27,564 nt of DNA, taken from the NCBI RefSeq assembly GCF_049651205.1, contig NZ_JBASBR010000009.1:1-27564 (forward strand), in the 5' to 3' direction. Shown piece after piece: positions 14,345 to 27,443 of the stretch. Each line of letters opens with the position of its first letter. The first letter of the stretch is position 1. This DNA is from Castellaniella sp049651205. GTDB taxonomy: Bacteria > Pseudomonadota > Gammaproteobacteria > Burkholderiales > Burkholderiaceae_B. The notes beneath the pieces are model-generated. The model was not told the DNA's origin and made no database searches. It saw only the letters and a program-made list of their open reading frames with translations. The position numbers and the translations under genes were made by a program.

Positions 14345-15157
14345 CTAACCTTGCCGCAGCTGCTGCAATACTGGCCTTACGTCCGGCAGCACGCCGCGCC
14401 ACAGCCGAAAAGATTCTGCGGCCTGCCCCACCAGCATGCCCAATCCATCGGCAATGTGCGTGACACCTTGCCGGCGTGCCTCTTGCATAAATGGTGTCTG
14501 GCGGCCATACGACATCTCATAGGCCAGTGCCCCGGGTGCATACAGCCCGTCGCCAAGGTTCAAGGGAGCATCCGAAAGCCCGGTGGATGTGGCATTGATG
14601 ACAACATCAAAATGCTGCTTGCCCGCCTGTTCAACCCCCCCTGCTCTTACCGGGTAGCGCGTGGCCCATTTATCAGCCAGCGCACGGGCCTTTTCGGGGC
14701 TGCGATTGACGATCAGCAAATCGGCCGGGCCCGCTTGCAACAAAGGTAAGAGCACACCCCGCGCAGCACCGCCGGCACCCACCAGCAGCACCCGGCACCC
14801 AGCCAGGCGCAGCCCGATACGGTCCTGAATATCGCTGACCAGGCCTACCCCATCGGTGTTATCGCCCACGATACCTTCCGGTGTGAAGCTGAGCGTGTTA
14901 ACCGCCTGCGCGGCCTGCGCGCGCTCGCTGAGCCGCCCGGATAACGCCAGGGCATCCAGCTTGAAAGGCGCAGTGACGTTCATGCCACAACCACCGCCAG
15001 CTATAAACTGGCGCACCACGGTTTCGAAGGTTTCGGGGGTGGCCAATAGCGCATCATAAGAAAGATCGTGGCCCAGCTGCTGTGCGAACGCAGCATGAAT
15101 CAGGGGCGACTTTGACTGGGCGATGGGGTTGCCGATAACGGCGTAATGGTCGGTCAT
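14345..15157 (-). CDS. aroE: Shikimate dehydrogenase (NADP)
   Basis: The 270-residue enzyme reduces 3-dehydroshikimate to shikimate. Shikimate-binding S15 and S17 (IAQSKSP), catalytic K66 (TAPFK), N87 and catalytic D102 (NTDGVG) are all present. The NADP site has GAGGAARG (127-134) followed by NRS (151-153), and the C-terminal GLGMLVGQAAESF holds the conserved glutamine. The ATG at 15157 gives the standard family length; an upstream frame to 15214 adds an unrelated 19 residues. It lies downstream of the rpoC terminator and converges on the regulator gene, with a 32-bp gap, so it must have its own promoter. It is the likely biosynthetic enzyme. Confidence 0.96.
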   Translation of the reverse strand: MTDHYAVIGNPIAQSKSPLIHAAFAQQLGHDLSYDALLATPETFETVVRQFIAGGGCGMNVTAPFKLDALALSGRLSERAQAAQAVNTLSFTPEGIVGDNTDGVGLVSDIQDRIGLRLAGCRVLLVGAGGAARGVLLPLLQAGPADLLIVNRSPEKARALADKWATRYPVRAGGVEQAGKQHFDVVINATSTGLSDAPLNLGDGLYAPGALAYEMSYGRQTPFMQEARRQGVTHIADGLGMLVGQAAESFRLWRGVLPDVRPVLQQLRQG

Positions 15158-15252
15158 GCGAAGCCTGCAGGAGACAGCCGTGAAAGAGGCATAGCGTAGC
15201 AAACATTTGAGCACGGGCGGCAGCGGTGCGTTGACGGTACTCCCGACAGACG

Positions 15253-15292
15253 AAAAAAAACGCCGCCCCGGGGAATCCCGGGAGCGGCGTTT
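15253..15292 (-). terminator. Strong intrinsic terminator after rpoC
   Basis: In the minus direction AAACGCCGC (15284-15292) pairs with GCGGCGTTT (15258-15266), and the stem continues through an inner CCCGGG/CCCGGG helix. It is followed directly by a run of eight T (complement of 15253-15260). It lies 22 bp after the rpoC stop and closes the rplKAJL-rpoBC operon. Confidence 0.95.
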
Positions 15293-15313
15293 CAGCCAGC
15301 CTGAGTGCCTGGC

Positions 15314-19575
<4,262 letters not shown>

Positions 19576-19576
<1 letters not shown>

Positions 19577-22500
19577 TATTTACGCTCCAGATCCATGTCC
19601 AGGGACAAGGATCGAATTTCCTTGACCAGCACGTTGAAGGATTCGGGCATGCCCGCATCAATCACGTGATCGCCCTTGACGATGTTCTCATAGACCTTGG
19701 TACGGCCAGAGATATCGTCAGACTTCACGGTCAACATTTCTTGCAGGGTATAGGCGGCACCGTAGGCTTCGAGTGCCCAGACTTCCATCTCGCCGAAGCG
19801 CTGACCACCAAACTGTGCCTTGCCGCCCAGCGGTTGCTGGGTAACCAGGGAGTACGGGCCGGTGGAACGCGCGTGCATCTTGTCATCCACCAAGTGGTGC
19901 AGCTTGAGGAAGTGCATGTAGCCTACAGTCACCGGGCGTTCGAATTGCTCGCCTGTGCGGCCATCGGTCAGCCAGGCTTGCGTACGGCCGCTGGTGAGCT
20001 TGAGCTGCTCGGCGACGTCGTCCGGATAGGCAATCTCGAGCATGCGGGTGATGTCTTCTTCGGTGGCACCATCAAACACCGGGGTGGCCAGCGGCACACC
20101 ACGACGCAGATTGTTGGCCATCGTCAGAATCTCATCATCCGACAGGGTGCTGAGTTTGACCTCGCCACCGCAGGCGTTGTAGATGCCTTCGAGAGTCTTG
20201 CGCACGGCCTTGACCTGAACGCCACGTTCCTGGTCAAGCATGTCGGCCACGCGTTGACCCAGACCGCGAGCGGCCCAACCCAAGTGAACCTCAAGCACCT
20301 GACCAATGTTCATCCGCGAGGGCACGCCCAGCGGGTTAAGAACGATGTCGACCGGGGTGCCATCAGCCATATGCGGCATGTCTTCGATCGGAGTGATGCG
20401 TGACACCACACCCTTGTTACCGTGACGGCCGGCCATTTTGTCGCCAGGTTGCAGGCGGCGCTTGACGGCCAGGTAAACCTTGATCATCTTCAGCACACCC
20501 GGGGGCAACTCATCGCCCTGGGTAAGCTTCTTGCGCTTTTCTTCAAAGGCCAGATCAAACTGGTGACGCTTTTGTTCGAGGGCGTCCTTGACCTGCTCGA
20601 GAGCCACTGCCGCGTCTTCATCGGCCAGACGGATATCGAACCACTGCCAGCGATCCACGTCATCGAGGTACTCGGCGGCGAGTTCGGTGCCCTTGGCCAG
20701 CTTGCGCGGACCGCCATTGGCGGTTTTGCCCAGCAGTTGCTTGCGCAGGCGATCAAAGGCATCGTTTTCGACGATGCGCAGTTGATCGTTGAGGTCTTGG
20801 CGATAGCGGCGCAGCTCATCGTCGATGATGGACTGGGCACGCTTGTCGCGATCGATGCCTTCGCGGGTAAAGACCTGCACATCAATGACCGTACCGACCA
20901 TGCCCGAGGGCACGCGCAGCGACGTGTCTTTGACATCAGAGGCTTTCTCGCCAAAGATGGCGCGCAGCAGCTTTTCTTCGGGGGTAAGCTGGGTTTCGCC
21001 CTTGGGCGTTACCTTGCCGACCAGCACGTCATCAGCGCGAACCTCTGCGCCAATGTGCACGATACCGGAGTCGTCCAGACGATTAAGCTGGGTTTCCGCC
21101 AGGTTGGAGATATCGCGAGTGATTTCCTCGGCACCCAACTTGGTATCGCGAGCCACCACGGTCAGCTCTTCGATGTGGATCGACGTGTAGCGGTCGTCTG
21201 CCACAATGCGCTCGGAAATCAACACCGAGTCTTCGAAGTTATAGCCGTTCCAGGGCATGAAGGCGATCAGCATGTTCTGACCCAGGGCGAGTTCGCCCAG
21301 ATCACTGGATGCGCCATCGGCCAGGACATCGCCCCGTGCCACCAGATCGCCCCGCGACACGATGGGCCGCTGGTTGATGTTGGTGTTTTGGTTGGAACGC
21401 GTGTATTTCTTGAGGTTGTAGATATCGACACCCACCTCGCCGGCGATGTTTTCATCGTCGTTGACGCGGATCACGACGCGCTCAGCGTCGACGAAATCAA
21501 CAATACCGCCTCGGGTGGCCTGCACGGTGGTGCCGGAGTCGACCGCCACGGTGCGCTCGATACCCGTGCCCACCAGGGGCTTTTCGGGACGCAGGCAAGG
21601 CACGGCCTGGCGCTGCATGTTGGCACCCATCAGGGCCCGGTTGGCGTCATCGTGCTCGAGGAACGGAATCAGCGAAGCTGCCACCGACACGATCTGTGAC
21701 GGCGCCACATCCATGTAGTGCACATTGGACGGTGCGGTCAGCATGGTTTCACCGGCTTCGCGGCAAGCCACGAGATCGTCGACGAAACGGCCTTCTTCAT
21801 CCAGATGCGCATTGGCCTGGGCGATGACGTACTTGCTTTCTTCGATGGCAGACAGATACTCGATCTGGTCGGACACACGGCCATCGATGATCTTGCGATA
21901 CGGTGTTTCGAGGAAGCCGTATTCGTTCAGGCGGGCATACAGGGCCAGCGAGTTGATCAGACCGATGTTCGGGCCTTCAGGTGTTTCGATCGGGCACACG
22001 CGACCATAGTGGGTTGGGTGCACGTCGCGCACCTCAAAGCCGGCACGTTCGCGGGTAAGACCGCCAGGTCCCAGGGCCGAGACGCGACGCTTGTGCGTGA
22101 TCTCGGACAGCGGGTTGGTTTGGTCCATAAACTGCGACAGCTGGCTGGAACCAAAGAACTCTTTGATGGCGGCAGAGATCGGCTTGGAATTGATCAAGTC
22201 GTGCGGCATCAGGTTTTCAGTCTCGGCCTGGCCCAGACGTTCTTTGACTGCGCGCTCTACCCGCACCAGGCCGGCACGGAACTGGTTCTCGGCCAGTTCG
22301 CCCACGCAACGCACCCGCCGATTGCCCAGGTGATCGATGTCATCGATCTGGCCACGGCCATTGCGCAGATCCACGAGGATCTTGATGGTGTGCAGAATAT
22401 CGTCGTCGGTGAGTGTCAGCGGACCTTCGTTGCCTTCGTTCAGGCCCAGGCGGCTGTTTACCTTCATCCGGCCCACGCGCGACAGATCGTAGGTGTCTTC

Positions 22501-23688
22501 AGAGTAGAACAGGCGCTGGAACAGCGCTTCGACGGCTTCTTCGGTGGGCGGCTCGCCTGGGCGCATCATGCGATAGATGGCCACGCGGGCAGCCATCTGA
22601 TCGACGGTCTCATCAGTGCGCAGGGTTTGCGAGATATACGCACCCTCGTTGAGCTCGTTGATGTACAGGGTTTCGATATCGTGCACACCCGAGGTACGGA
22701 TCTCGGCCAACAGGGATTCGGTGATCTCATCATTGGCCTGGGCCAGCACTTCGCCGGTGTCCGGGCTGATGATGTTTTTAGCCAGCACACGGCCCAGCAG
22801 GTAATCCTCAGGCACAGAGATGTGATCGACACCGGCTGCGGTGAGATCACGCAGGTGTTTGGCGTTGATGCGTTTGTCTTTTTCGACAATCACATTGCCT
22901 TTTTTGTCAGCAATGTCAAAACGCGCCACTTCGCCTTTCCAGCGTTCTGGCACAAACTCGAGCATCCCGCCTTCGTTGTGCAGGGCGATGTGATCGAATT
23001 GAGAGAAATACGCCAGAATGGCTTCGGACGTCATGCCCAAAGCCTTCAGCAAAATGGTGACCGGCATCTTGCGACGGCGGTCAATCCGGAAGAACAGGAT
23101 GTCCTTGGGATCGAATTCGAAATCAAGCCACGAGCCGCGGTAAGGAATCACACGGGCAGAAAACAGCAGCTTGCCCGAGCTGTGGGTTTTGCCACGGTCG
23201 TGCTCAAAGAACACGCCAGGCGAGCGGTGCAACTGCGACACAATCACACGCTCGGTGCCATTGATCACAAAAGAGCCTGTGTCTGTCATGAGCGGGATCT
23301 CGCCCATGTAGACTTCTTGCTCTTTGACTTCTTTGACGGTGGGCTTGCTGACTTCGCGATCCATCAGGACCAGACGAACCTTGGCGCGCAGCGGCGATGC
23401 GTAGGTAAGACCACGCAGCTGGCATTCCTTGACATCAAAAACTGGCGTACCCAGCACATAGCTGACAAATTCCAGACGCGCCATCTGGTTATGGCTGACA
23501 ATCGGAAATATCGAATTGAAGGCAGCTTGCAGACCTTCTTCTTTGCGTTTTGCGGATGTAGTATCCGACTGCAGGAAGGTCCTGAACGATTGCAATTGTG
23601 TCGCCAGCAGATACGGGACGTCCTGAACGTCTGCACGCTTGGCGAAGCTTTTGCGTATGCGCTTCTTTTCGGTGTACGAATAAGGCAT
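19576..23688 (-). CDS. rpoB: RNA polymerase subunit beta
   Basis: The 1370-residue subunit begins MPYSYTEKKRIRKSFAKR, the standard betaproteobacterial start; a longer frame from 23733 adds unrelated residues. The rifampicin-pocket region SQLSQFMDQTNPLSEITHKR followed by RVSALGPGG carries wild-type residues at the positions usually mutated in resistant strains (the D of FMDQ, the H of THKR, the S of VSALG), predicting rifampicin sensitivity. The C-terminal region has the expected GGKAQFGGQRFGEMEVWALE. A GGAG site lies 8 nt before the ATG. The gene is separated from rplL by a 163-bp spacer with an attenuator hairpin, and overlaps rpoC by one base. Confidence 0.99.
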
Positions 23689-23744
23689 GAGCACTCCGAC
23701 TCGAGGGTTGCTTAGGCCGTTAACCACGGCCATGGTTTACGACT

Positions 23745-23798
23745 CCAGAAAGCCTGGCTCAGGCTGTTGTAAAAACCAGACAGAACCAGGTTTTCTGG
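23745..23798 (-). promoter_or_regulatory. Long imperfect hairpin upstream of rpoB (possible RNase III site)
   Basis: CCAGAAAGCCTGG (23745-23757) and CCAGGTTTTCTGG (23786-23798) are inverted repeats matching at 12 of 13 positions, with a 28-nt loop. In E. coli the rplL-rpoB spacer contains an RNase III processing hairpin downstream of the attenuator; the order is the same here. The equivalence is inferred from position and structure. Confidence 0.4.
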
Positions 23799-23804
23799 AA
23801 ACGC

Positions 23805-23836
23805 AAAAGCCCGGGAAGGCTTGAGACTTCCCGGGC
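23805..23836 (-). terminator. Attenuator/terminator between rplL and rpoB
   Basis: A perfect 10-bp stem, GCCCGGGAAG/CTTCCCGGGC (23809-23818 and 23827-23836, 8-nt loop), is followed in the minus direction by TTTTGCGTTT. It lies 16 bp after the rplL stop. In E. coli a partial terminator at this place lowers rpoBC transcription relative to the ribosomal genes; the interrupted T-run here also suggests partial read-through. Confidence 0.8.
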
Positions 23837-23851
23837 GCGGCAAACAAGGTC

Positions 23852-24229
23852 TTACTTGAGTTCGACCTTGGCGCCGGCTTCTTCCAGCTTCTTCTTGGCT
23901 TCTTCGGCGCCAGCCTTGTCCACGCCTTCCTTGACGGGCTTCGGTGCACCATCAACCAGGTCTTTGGCTTCTTTCAAGCCCAGACCGGTGATTTCGCGAA
24001 CGGCCTTGATGACGCTGACTTTGTTGGCGCCGACTTCGGCCAGAACAACCGTGAACTCGGTTTGCTCTTCAGCAGCAGCAGCACCACCAGCGGCGGGGGC
24101 AGCAGCCACAGCCACAGCGGCAGCAGCGGCGGACACGCCGAATTTCTCTTCCATTTCTTTGATCAGCTCGGACAGTTCGAGCACGCTCATGGCGGCGATC
24201 GCGTCCAGGATTTCAGCTTTAGTTGCCAT
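23852..24229 (-). CDS. rplL: 50S ribosomal protein L7/L12
   Basis: The 125-residue protein has the L7/L12 build: an N-terminal dimerisation domain, an Ala/Gly-rich flexible hinge (about 37-57) and the C-terminal factor-binding domain (FTVVLAEVGANKVSVIKAVR and GLGLKEAKDLVDGAPKPVKE). It recruits EF-Tu and EF-G to the ribosomal stalk. CTGGAG precedes the ATG. It follows rplJ by 73 bp and is followed by the attenuator before rpoB. Confidence 0.99.
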   Translation of the reverse strand: MATKAEILDAIAAMSVLELSELIKEMEEKFGVSAAAAAVAVAAAPAAGGAAAAEEQTEFTVVLAEVGANKVSVIKAVREITGLGLKEAKDLVDGAPKPVKEGVDKAGAEEAKKKLEEAGAKVELK

Positions 24230-24302
24230 TTTTAGAACTCCAGATAATTAAATAAGCCAGGTTTGGTTGTCGCATGTAACGACGAAGTGATCCAGCAGCT
24301 GC

Positions 24303-24827
24303 TTACGCGGCTTCTTTTTGATCGCGCACAGCTGCGAGGCCGCGAACGAACTTGGTGGGTACTTCGTTGAGCGTACGCACAAACTGAGCGATGGGCGCCT
24401 GCATGGTGCCCAACAACTTCGACAGCAATTCCTCGCGCGACGGCATCGTGGCCAGAGCCTTGACACCATCCTGGCTCAGCAGGCTGTTGGGCAATGCCCC
24501 ACCTGTGATGACCAGTTTGTCGTTGGTTTTCGCGAAATCGGCCAAAACTTTGGCAGCCGACACCGGGTCGGTGCTGATCCCATAGATCAGCGGACCGGTG
24601 AGTTGAGCCGACAAGCCCTCGAAGGGCGTGCCAGCCAAGGCACGGCGCACCAGCGTGTTTTTGAGAACACGCAGATAGACACCCGATTCACGCGCAGTTT
24701 TGCGCAATACGGTTACAGAGGCGACGTCCAGACCACGATACTCAGCAATGATGATCGATTGGGCGCGGCCGACTTCGGCAGCAACTTCTTCGATGACCAC
24801 AGCCTTTTCTTGGCGATTGAGACTCAT
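24303..24827 (-). CDS. rplJ: 50S ribosomal protein L10
   Basis: The 174-residue L10 anchors the L7/L12 stalk on 23S rRNA. The N-terminal MSLNRQEKAVVIEEV and the YRGLDVASVTVLRK segment identify it, and the C-terminal helix (REELLSKLLGTMQAPIAQFV) is the L12-binding spine. The ATG at 24827 is chosen because AAGGAG lies about 10 nt upstream; a frame extending to 24887 runs through the leader RNA. L10 (with L12) is the known autogenous repressor of this mRNA in other bacteria. Confidence 0.98.
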   Translation of the reverse strand: MSLNRQEKAVVIEEVAAEVGRAQSIIIAEYRGLDVASVTVLRKTARESGVYLRVLKNTLVRRALAGTPFEGLSAQLTGPLIYGISTDPVSAAKVLADFAKTNDKLVITGGALPNSLLSQDGVKALATMPSREELLSKLLGTMQAPIAQFVRTLNEVPTKFVRGLAAVRDQKEAA

Positions 24828-25054
24828 GGTTGAACACTCCTTCAAACGATGTCCGGTTTCCCGGTACATCAACCGAATGCGGCGCACCTGGTCGAGTTCA
24901 TGATGAATTCTTCCTGGGCGCCGTCTACGCTGGATCCGGTAAACAACCCGGGATTAAGCTCTTTGCCTAAAAACAGCCAGGCTTGGAGCTCCAGCGGTCT
25001 TTGACAGCGATGTCCGACCCCAATGGCCGGACACGGCCCAAAGTTCTTTTTGTC
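24828..25054 (-). promoter_or_regulatory. L10 (rplJ) mRNA leader region
   Basis: This 227-bp gene-free leader contains several hairpins. The clearest is at 24848-24870: GATGT and CCGG pair with CCGG and ACATC around a GAAA tetraloop in the RNA, with one bulged base. It ends a few bases before the rplJ ribosome-binding site, where it could control translation. Another stem is TGTCCG/CGGACA (25011-25016 and 25028-25033). In E. coli the L10-L12 complex binds this leader; the equivalence is by position. Confidence 0.6.
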
Positions 25055-25750
25055 TTAGACCGCCAAAGAGGCGATTTCGACACGTGCCCCGCCACCCATG
25101 GTGGAAGACACGGCAACCTTACGCAGATAGATCCCCTTGGCTGCCGTCGGGCGGGCCTTGTTCAGGGCGTCAATCAGGGCGCTGAGGTTGGACTGCAATT
25201 TTTCGACATCAAACGACGCACGGCCGATGGTGGCGTGGATGATGCCCGCTTTGTCGGTACGGTATTGAACCTGGCCCGCCTTGGCGTTTTTCACGGCCGT
25301 GACGACATCCGGGGTAACCGTGCCAACTTTGGGGTTAGGCATCAGGCCACGGGGGCCCAGCACCTGACCCAGGGCACCCACGACACGCATGGTGTCGGGC
25401 GAGGCAATCACGACGTCGAAGTCGATGTTACCGGCCTTGATGCTGGCAGCGAGGTCGTCCAGGCCAACGATGTCGGCACCGGCTTCTTTGGCGGCTTCGG
25501 CTTTTTCGCCTTGGGCGAACACCGCAACACGCACCGATTTACCGGTACCGGCAGGCAGCACGACAGAACCACGAACGAGCTGGTCGGATTTTTTGGGGTC
25601 GATACCCAATTGCACGGCAACGTCGATGGATTCATCGAACTTGGCTGTGGCGGTGTCTTTGACCAGCGCCAGGGCGTCGGCCACGGGATACATTTTGGTG
25701 CGATCGATCTTGGCAGCGATTGCTGCAGCGCGTTTGCTAAGCTTTGCCAT
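25055..25750 (-). CDS. rplA: 50S ribosomal protein L1
   Basis: The 231-residue protein starts MAKLSKRAAAIAAKIDRTK. It contains GPRGLMPNPKVGTVT and the RGSVVLPAGTGKSVRVAVF segment typical of L1, which forms the mobile stalk guiding deacylated tRNA out of the E site. The ATG follows the rplK stop by 2 bp, and its GAAGGGG site lies inside rplK, so the two are translationally coupled. L1 represses its own rplKA mRNA in E. coli. Confidence 0.99.
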   Translation of the reverse strand: MAKLSKRAAAIAAKIDRTKMYPVADALALVKDTATAKFDESIDVAVQLGIDPKKSDQLVRGSVVLPAGTGKSVRVAVFAQGEKAEAAKEAGADIVGLDDLAASIKAGNIDFDVVIASPDTMRVVGALGQVLGPRGLMPNPKVGTVTPDVVTAVKNAKAGQVQYRTDKAGIIHATIGRASFDVEKLQSNLSALIDALNKARPTAAKGIYLRKVAVSSTMGGGARVEIASLAV

Positions 25751-25752
25751 GA

Positions 25753-26187
25753 TTAGACCACCCCTTCAACGTCGATACCCATGCTGCGAGCGCTACCGGC
25801 GATGGTGCGAACCGCGGCGTCAAGATCGGCAGCCGTCAGATCCGGCTCTTTGGTTTTGGCGATTTCTTCAGCCTGCGCGCGCGTCAGCGTACCCACTTTT
25901 TCGGTGTTGGGACGGGCCGAAGCCTTTTGAATGCCAGCCGCCTTTTTGATCAGGATCGTGGCCGGCGGAGTCTTCATGATGAACGTGAAGCTCTTGTCGG
26001 CAAAGGCAGTGATCACTACCGGAATCGGCAGACCGGGCTCCATGCCCTGCGTCTTGGCGTTGAACGCCTTGCAGAATTCCATGATGTTCAGACCGCGTTG
26101 ACCCAATGCCGGGCCAATCGGGGGGGATGGATTGGCCTTACCAGCTGGCACTTGCAGCTTGATGAAGCCGACGATTTTTTTCGCCAT
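25753..26187 (-). CDS. rplK: 50S ribosomal protein L11
   Basis: The 144-residue L11 carries the proline-rich N-terminal domain (LQVPAGKANPSPPIGPALGQ) and the C-terminal rRNA-binding domain (KTQGMEPGLPIPVVITAF onward). It forms the GTPase-associated centre with 23S rRNA and is needed for RelA activation by uncharged tRNA. The ATG at 26187 has AAAGGAG immediately upstream; ten additional in-frame residues up to 26217 are not family-like. The 134-bp spacer to nusG is the presumed control region. Confidence 0.99.
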   Translation of the reverse strand: MAKKIVGFIKLQVPAGKANPSPPIGPALGQRGLNIMEFCKAFNAKTQGMEPGLPIPVVITAFADKSFTFIMKTPPATILIKKAAGIQKASARPNTEKVGTLTRAQAEEIAKTKEPDLTAADLDAAVRTIAGSARSMGIDVEGVV

Positions 26188-26272
26188 GTGAGACTCCTTT
26201 CGGGTAATAGCGCCCACCTGTTGAGGGAGGGCTCCCCGGGGTTAAAAATGCCGCCCTGTGGTGCCGACGCAT

Positions 26273-26293
26273 GGACTGCTAGCTGCACAGTCC
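26273..26293 (-). promoter_or_regulatory. Hairpin in the nusG-rplK spacer
   Basis: GGACTG (26273-26278) and CAGTCC (26288-26293) form a perfect 6-bp stem with a 9-nt loop, 85 bp upstream of rplK. No T-run follows. It may be part of an L1-responsive rplK leader, as known in E. coli, but this is not demonstrable from sequence alone. Confidence 0.35.
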
Positions 26294-26321
26294 AAAAGCA
26301 GACGCCACGGGGAGGAGAGCG

Positions 26322-26855
26322 TCAGACCTTCTCGACCTGACTGAAATCGAGCTCGACCGGAGTGGCACGACCAAAAATCGTGACCGACACACGGACCTTG
26401 CTTTTTTCGTAGTTGACTTCTTCGACATTGCCGTTGAAGTCGGCAAACGGGCCTTCTTTGACGCGAACGGACTCGCCAACCTCGAAAAGCACTTTGGGAC
26501 GGGGTTTCTCGACGCCTTCTTCCATTTGCGAGAGGATCTTCTCGACCTCGCGCTCGGAGATGGGTGCCGGGCGATTACCGGAGCCGCCCAGGAAACCGGT
26601 TACCCGGTTGGTGCTTTTGACCAAATGCCAGCTTTCGTCGGTGAGATCCATCTCGACCAGGACATAGCCCGGGAAAATACGGCGCTCGGAGATCGACTTG
26701 CGGCCATCCTTGATCTCGACGACTTCTTCGGAAGGCACCAGAATGCGGCCGAAGGCCTCTTGCAGCCCAGCGCGTTCGATGCGTTCGATCAGCGCCTTAT
26801 GGACGCTTTTTTCCATGCCAGAATAGACATGGACAACATACCAGCGTTTGTTCAT
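26322..26855 (-). CDS. nusG: Transcription termination/antitermination factor NusG
   Basis: The 177-residue NusG has the N-terminal NGN domain (RWYVVHVYSGMEKSVHKAL, and FPGYVLVEMDL near residues 63-73) that binds RNA polymerase. The C-terminal KOW domain (VGESVRVKEGPFADFNGNVE) contacts Rho or ribosomal protein S10. It suppresses pausing and couples transcription to translation. An AAGGA site lies about 13 nt before the ATG. The gene follows secE by 14 bp. Confidence 0.99.
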   Translation of the reverse strand: MNKRWYVVHVYSGMEKSVHKALIERIERAGLQEAFGRILVPSEEVVEIKDGRKSISERRIFPGYVLVEMDLTDESWHLVKSTNRVTGFLGGSGNRPAPISEREVEKILSQMEEGVEKPRPKVLFEVGESVRVKEGPFADFNGNVEEVNYEKSKVRVSVTIFGRATPVELDFSQVEKV

Positions 26856-26869
26856 GCGGAATTTTGTCC

Positions 26870-27250
26870 TTAGTTCCAGCCCAGCAGCAGACCGTAGATG
26901 ATCCAGCCCAGCAGCTTGTCAGCCACCCACAACAGGGCTCCCATGGCAACCACAAAGGCGAACACAATCGCTGTCATGCGCGTGGTTTCCTGGCGTGTGG
27001 GCCAGACGACGCGGCGCGTCTCGTTGTAAGCTTCGCGGGCAAAGGCCAGCGTGCGGCGGCCGGTATCGCTGAAGCCTGCGATCAGTGCGGCGACGACCAC
27101 GCCCGCGATAAATACGCCTACGCGGACATATACGGATTGGTCGATGAGAACCGAATACGCCACAATACCAGCCGCGAGGATAAGCACAGCCAGGCCGAGT
27201 TTGAGACGATCGGCGGCACGGTTGACTGTTTGGATGTTCTGTTGCGACAT
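26870..27250 (-). CDS. secE: Preprotein translocase subunit SecE
   Basis: The 126-residue protein is the long (three-helix) form of SecE common in proteobacteria. Two N-terminal helices (about 18-37 and 42-60) are followed by the conserved amphipathic segment (FAREAYNETRRVVWPTRQET) and the essential last helix (about 95-118). It clamps SecY in the SecYEG channel of the inner membrane. The start has no clear Shine-Dalgarno sequence; a small 6-bp hairpin (27265-27280) lies between it and tRNA-Trp. Confidence 0.96.
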   Translation of the reverse strand: MSQQNIQTVNRAADRLKLGLAVLILAAGIVAYSVLIDQSVYVRVGVFIAGVVVAALIAGFSDTGRRTLAFAREAYNETRRVVWPTRQETTRMTAIVFAFVVAMGALLWVADKLLGWIIYGLLLGWN

Positions 27251-27290
27251 ATTTTGGCGTTTGACACCGCGCGAGCGGTGATGTGATCGG

Positions 27291-27366
27291 TGGCAGGGGC
27301 AGAAGGAATCGAACCCTCAACCTTCGGTTTTGGAGACCGACGCTCTGCCAATTGAGCTATACCCCT
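27291..27366 (-). tRNA. tRNA-Trp (anticodon CCA)
   Basis: The reverse strand folds as a 76-nt cloverleaf. The acceptor stem is AGGGGTA/TGCCCCT, the D-arm TAGCTCAATTGGCAGAGC, and the anticodon loop CTCCAAA has CCA (complement of 27331-27333). The T-arm contains GGTTCGATTCC, and CCA is encoded at the 3' end (27291-27293). It lies between tuf and secE, the standard betaproteobacterial position. Confidence 0.98.
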
Positions 27367-27372
27367 AGACCT

Positions 27373-27404
27373 AAAAACGATGGTGCGTTGCCGCACCGTC
27401 GTTT
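27373..27404 (-). terminator. Intrinsic terminator-like hairpin between tuf and tRNA-Trp
   Basis: In the minus direction AAACGA-C-GGTGCG pairs with CGCACC-A-TCGTTT around a GCAA loop, with one C/A mismatch, and ends in a run of T (complement of 27373-27377). It follows the tuf stop by about 40 bp and ends only 6 bp before the mature tRNA-Trp 5' end. Confidence 0.75.
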
Positions 27405-27443
27405 AAAAGCGTGGCGGGCGACCAGCCCACCATTGTACATCAA

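Noticed and set aside
3301..15313. Search for insertion sequences, integrases, attachment repeats or CRISPR arrays in the accessory region
   Set aside because: No transposase or integrase motifs, no long terminal inverted repeats and no regularly spaced repeats were seen.
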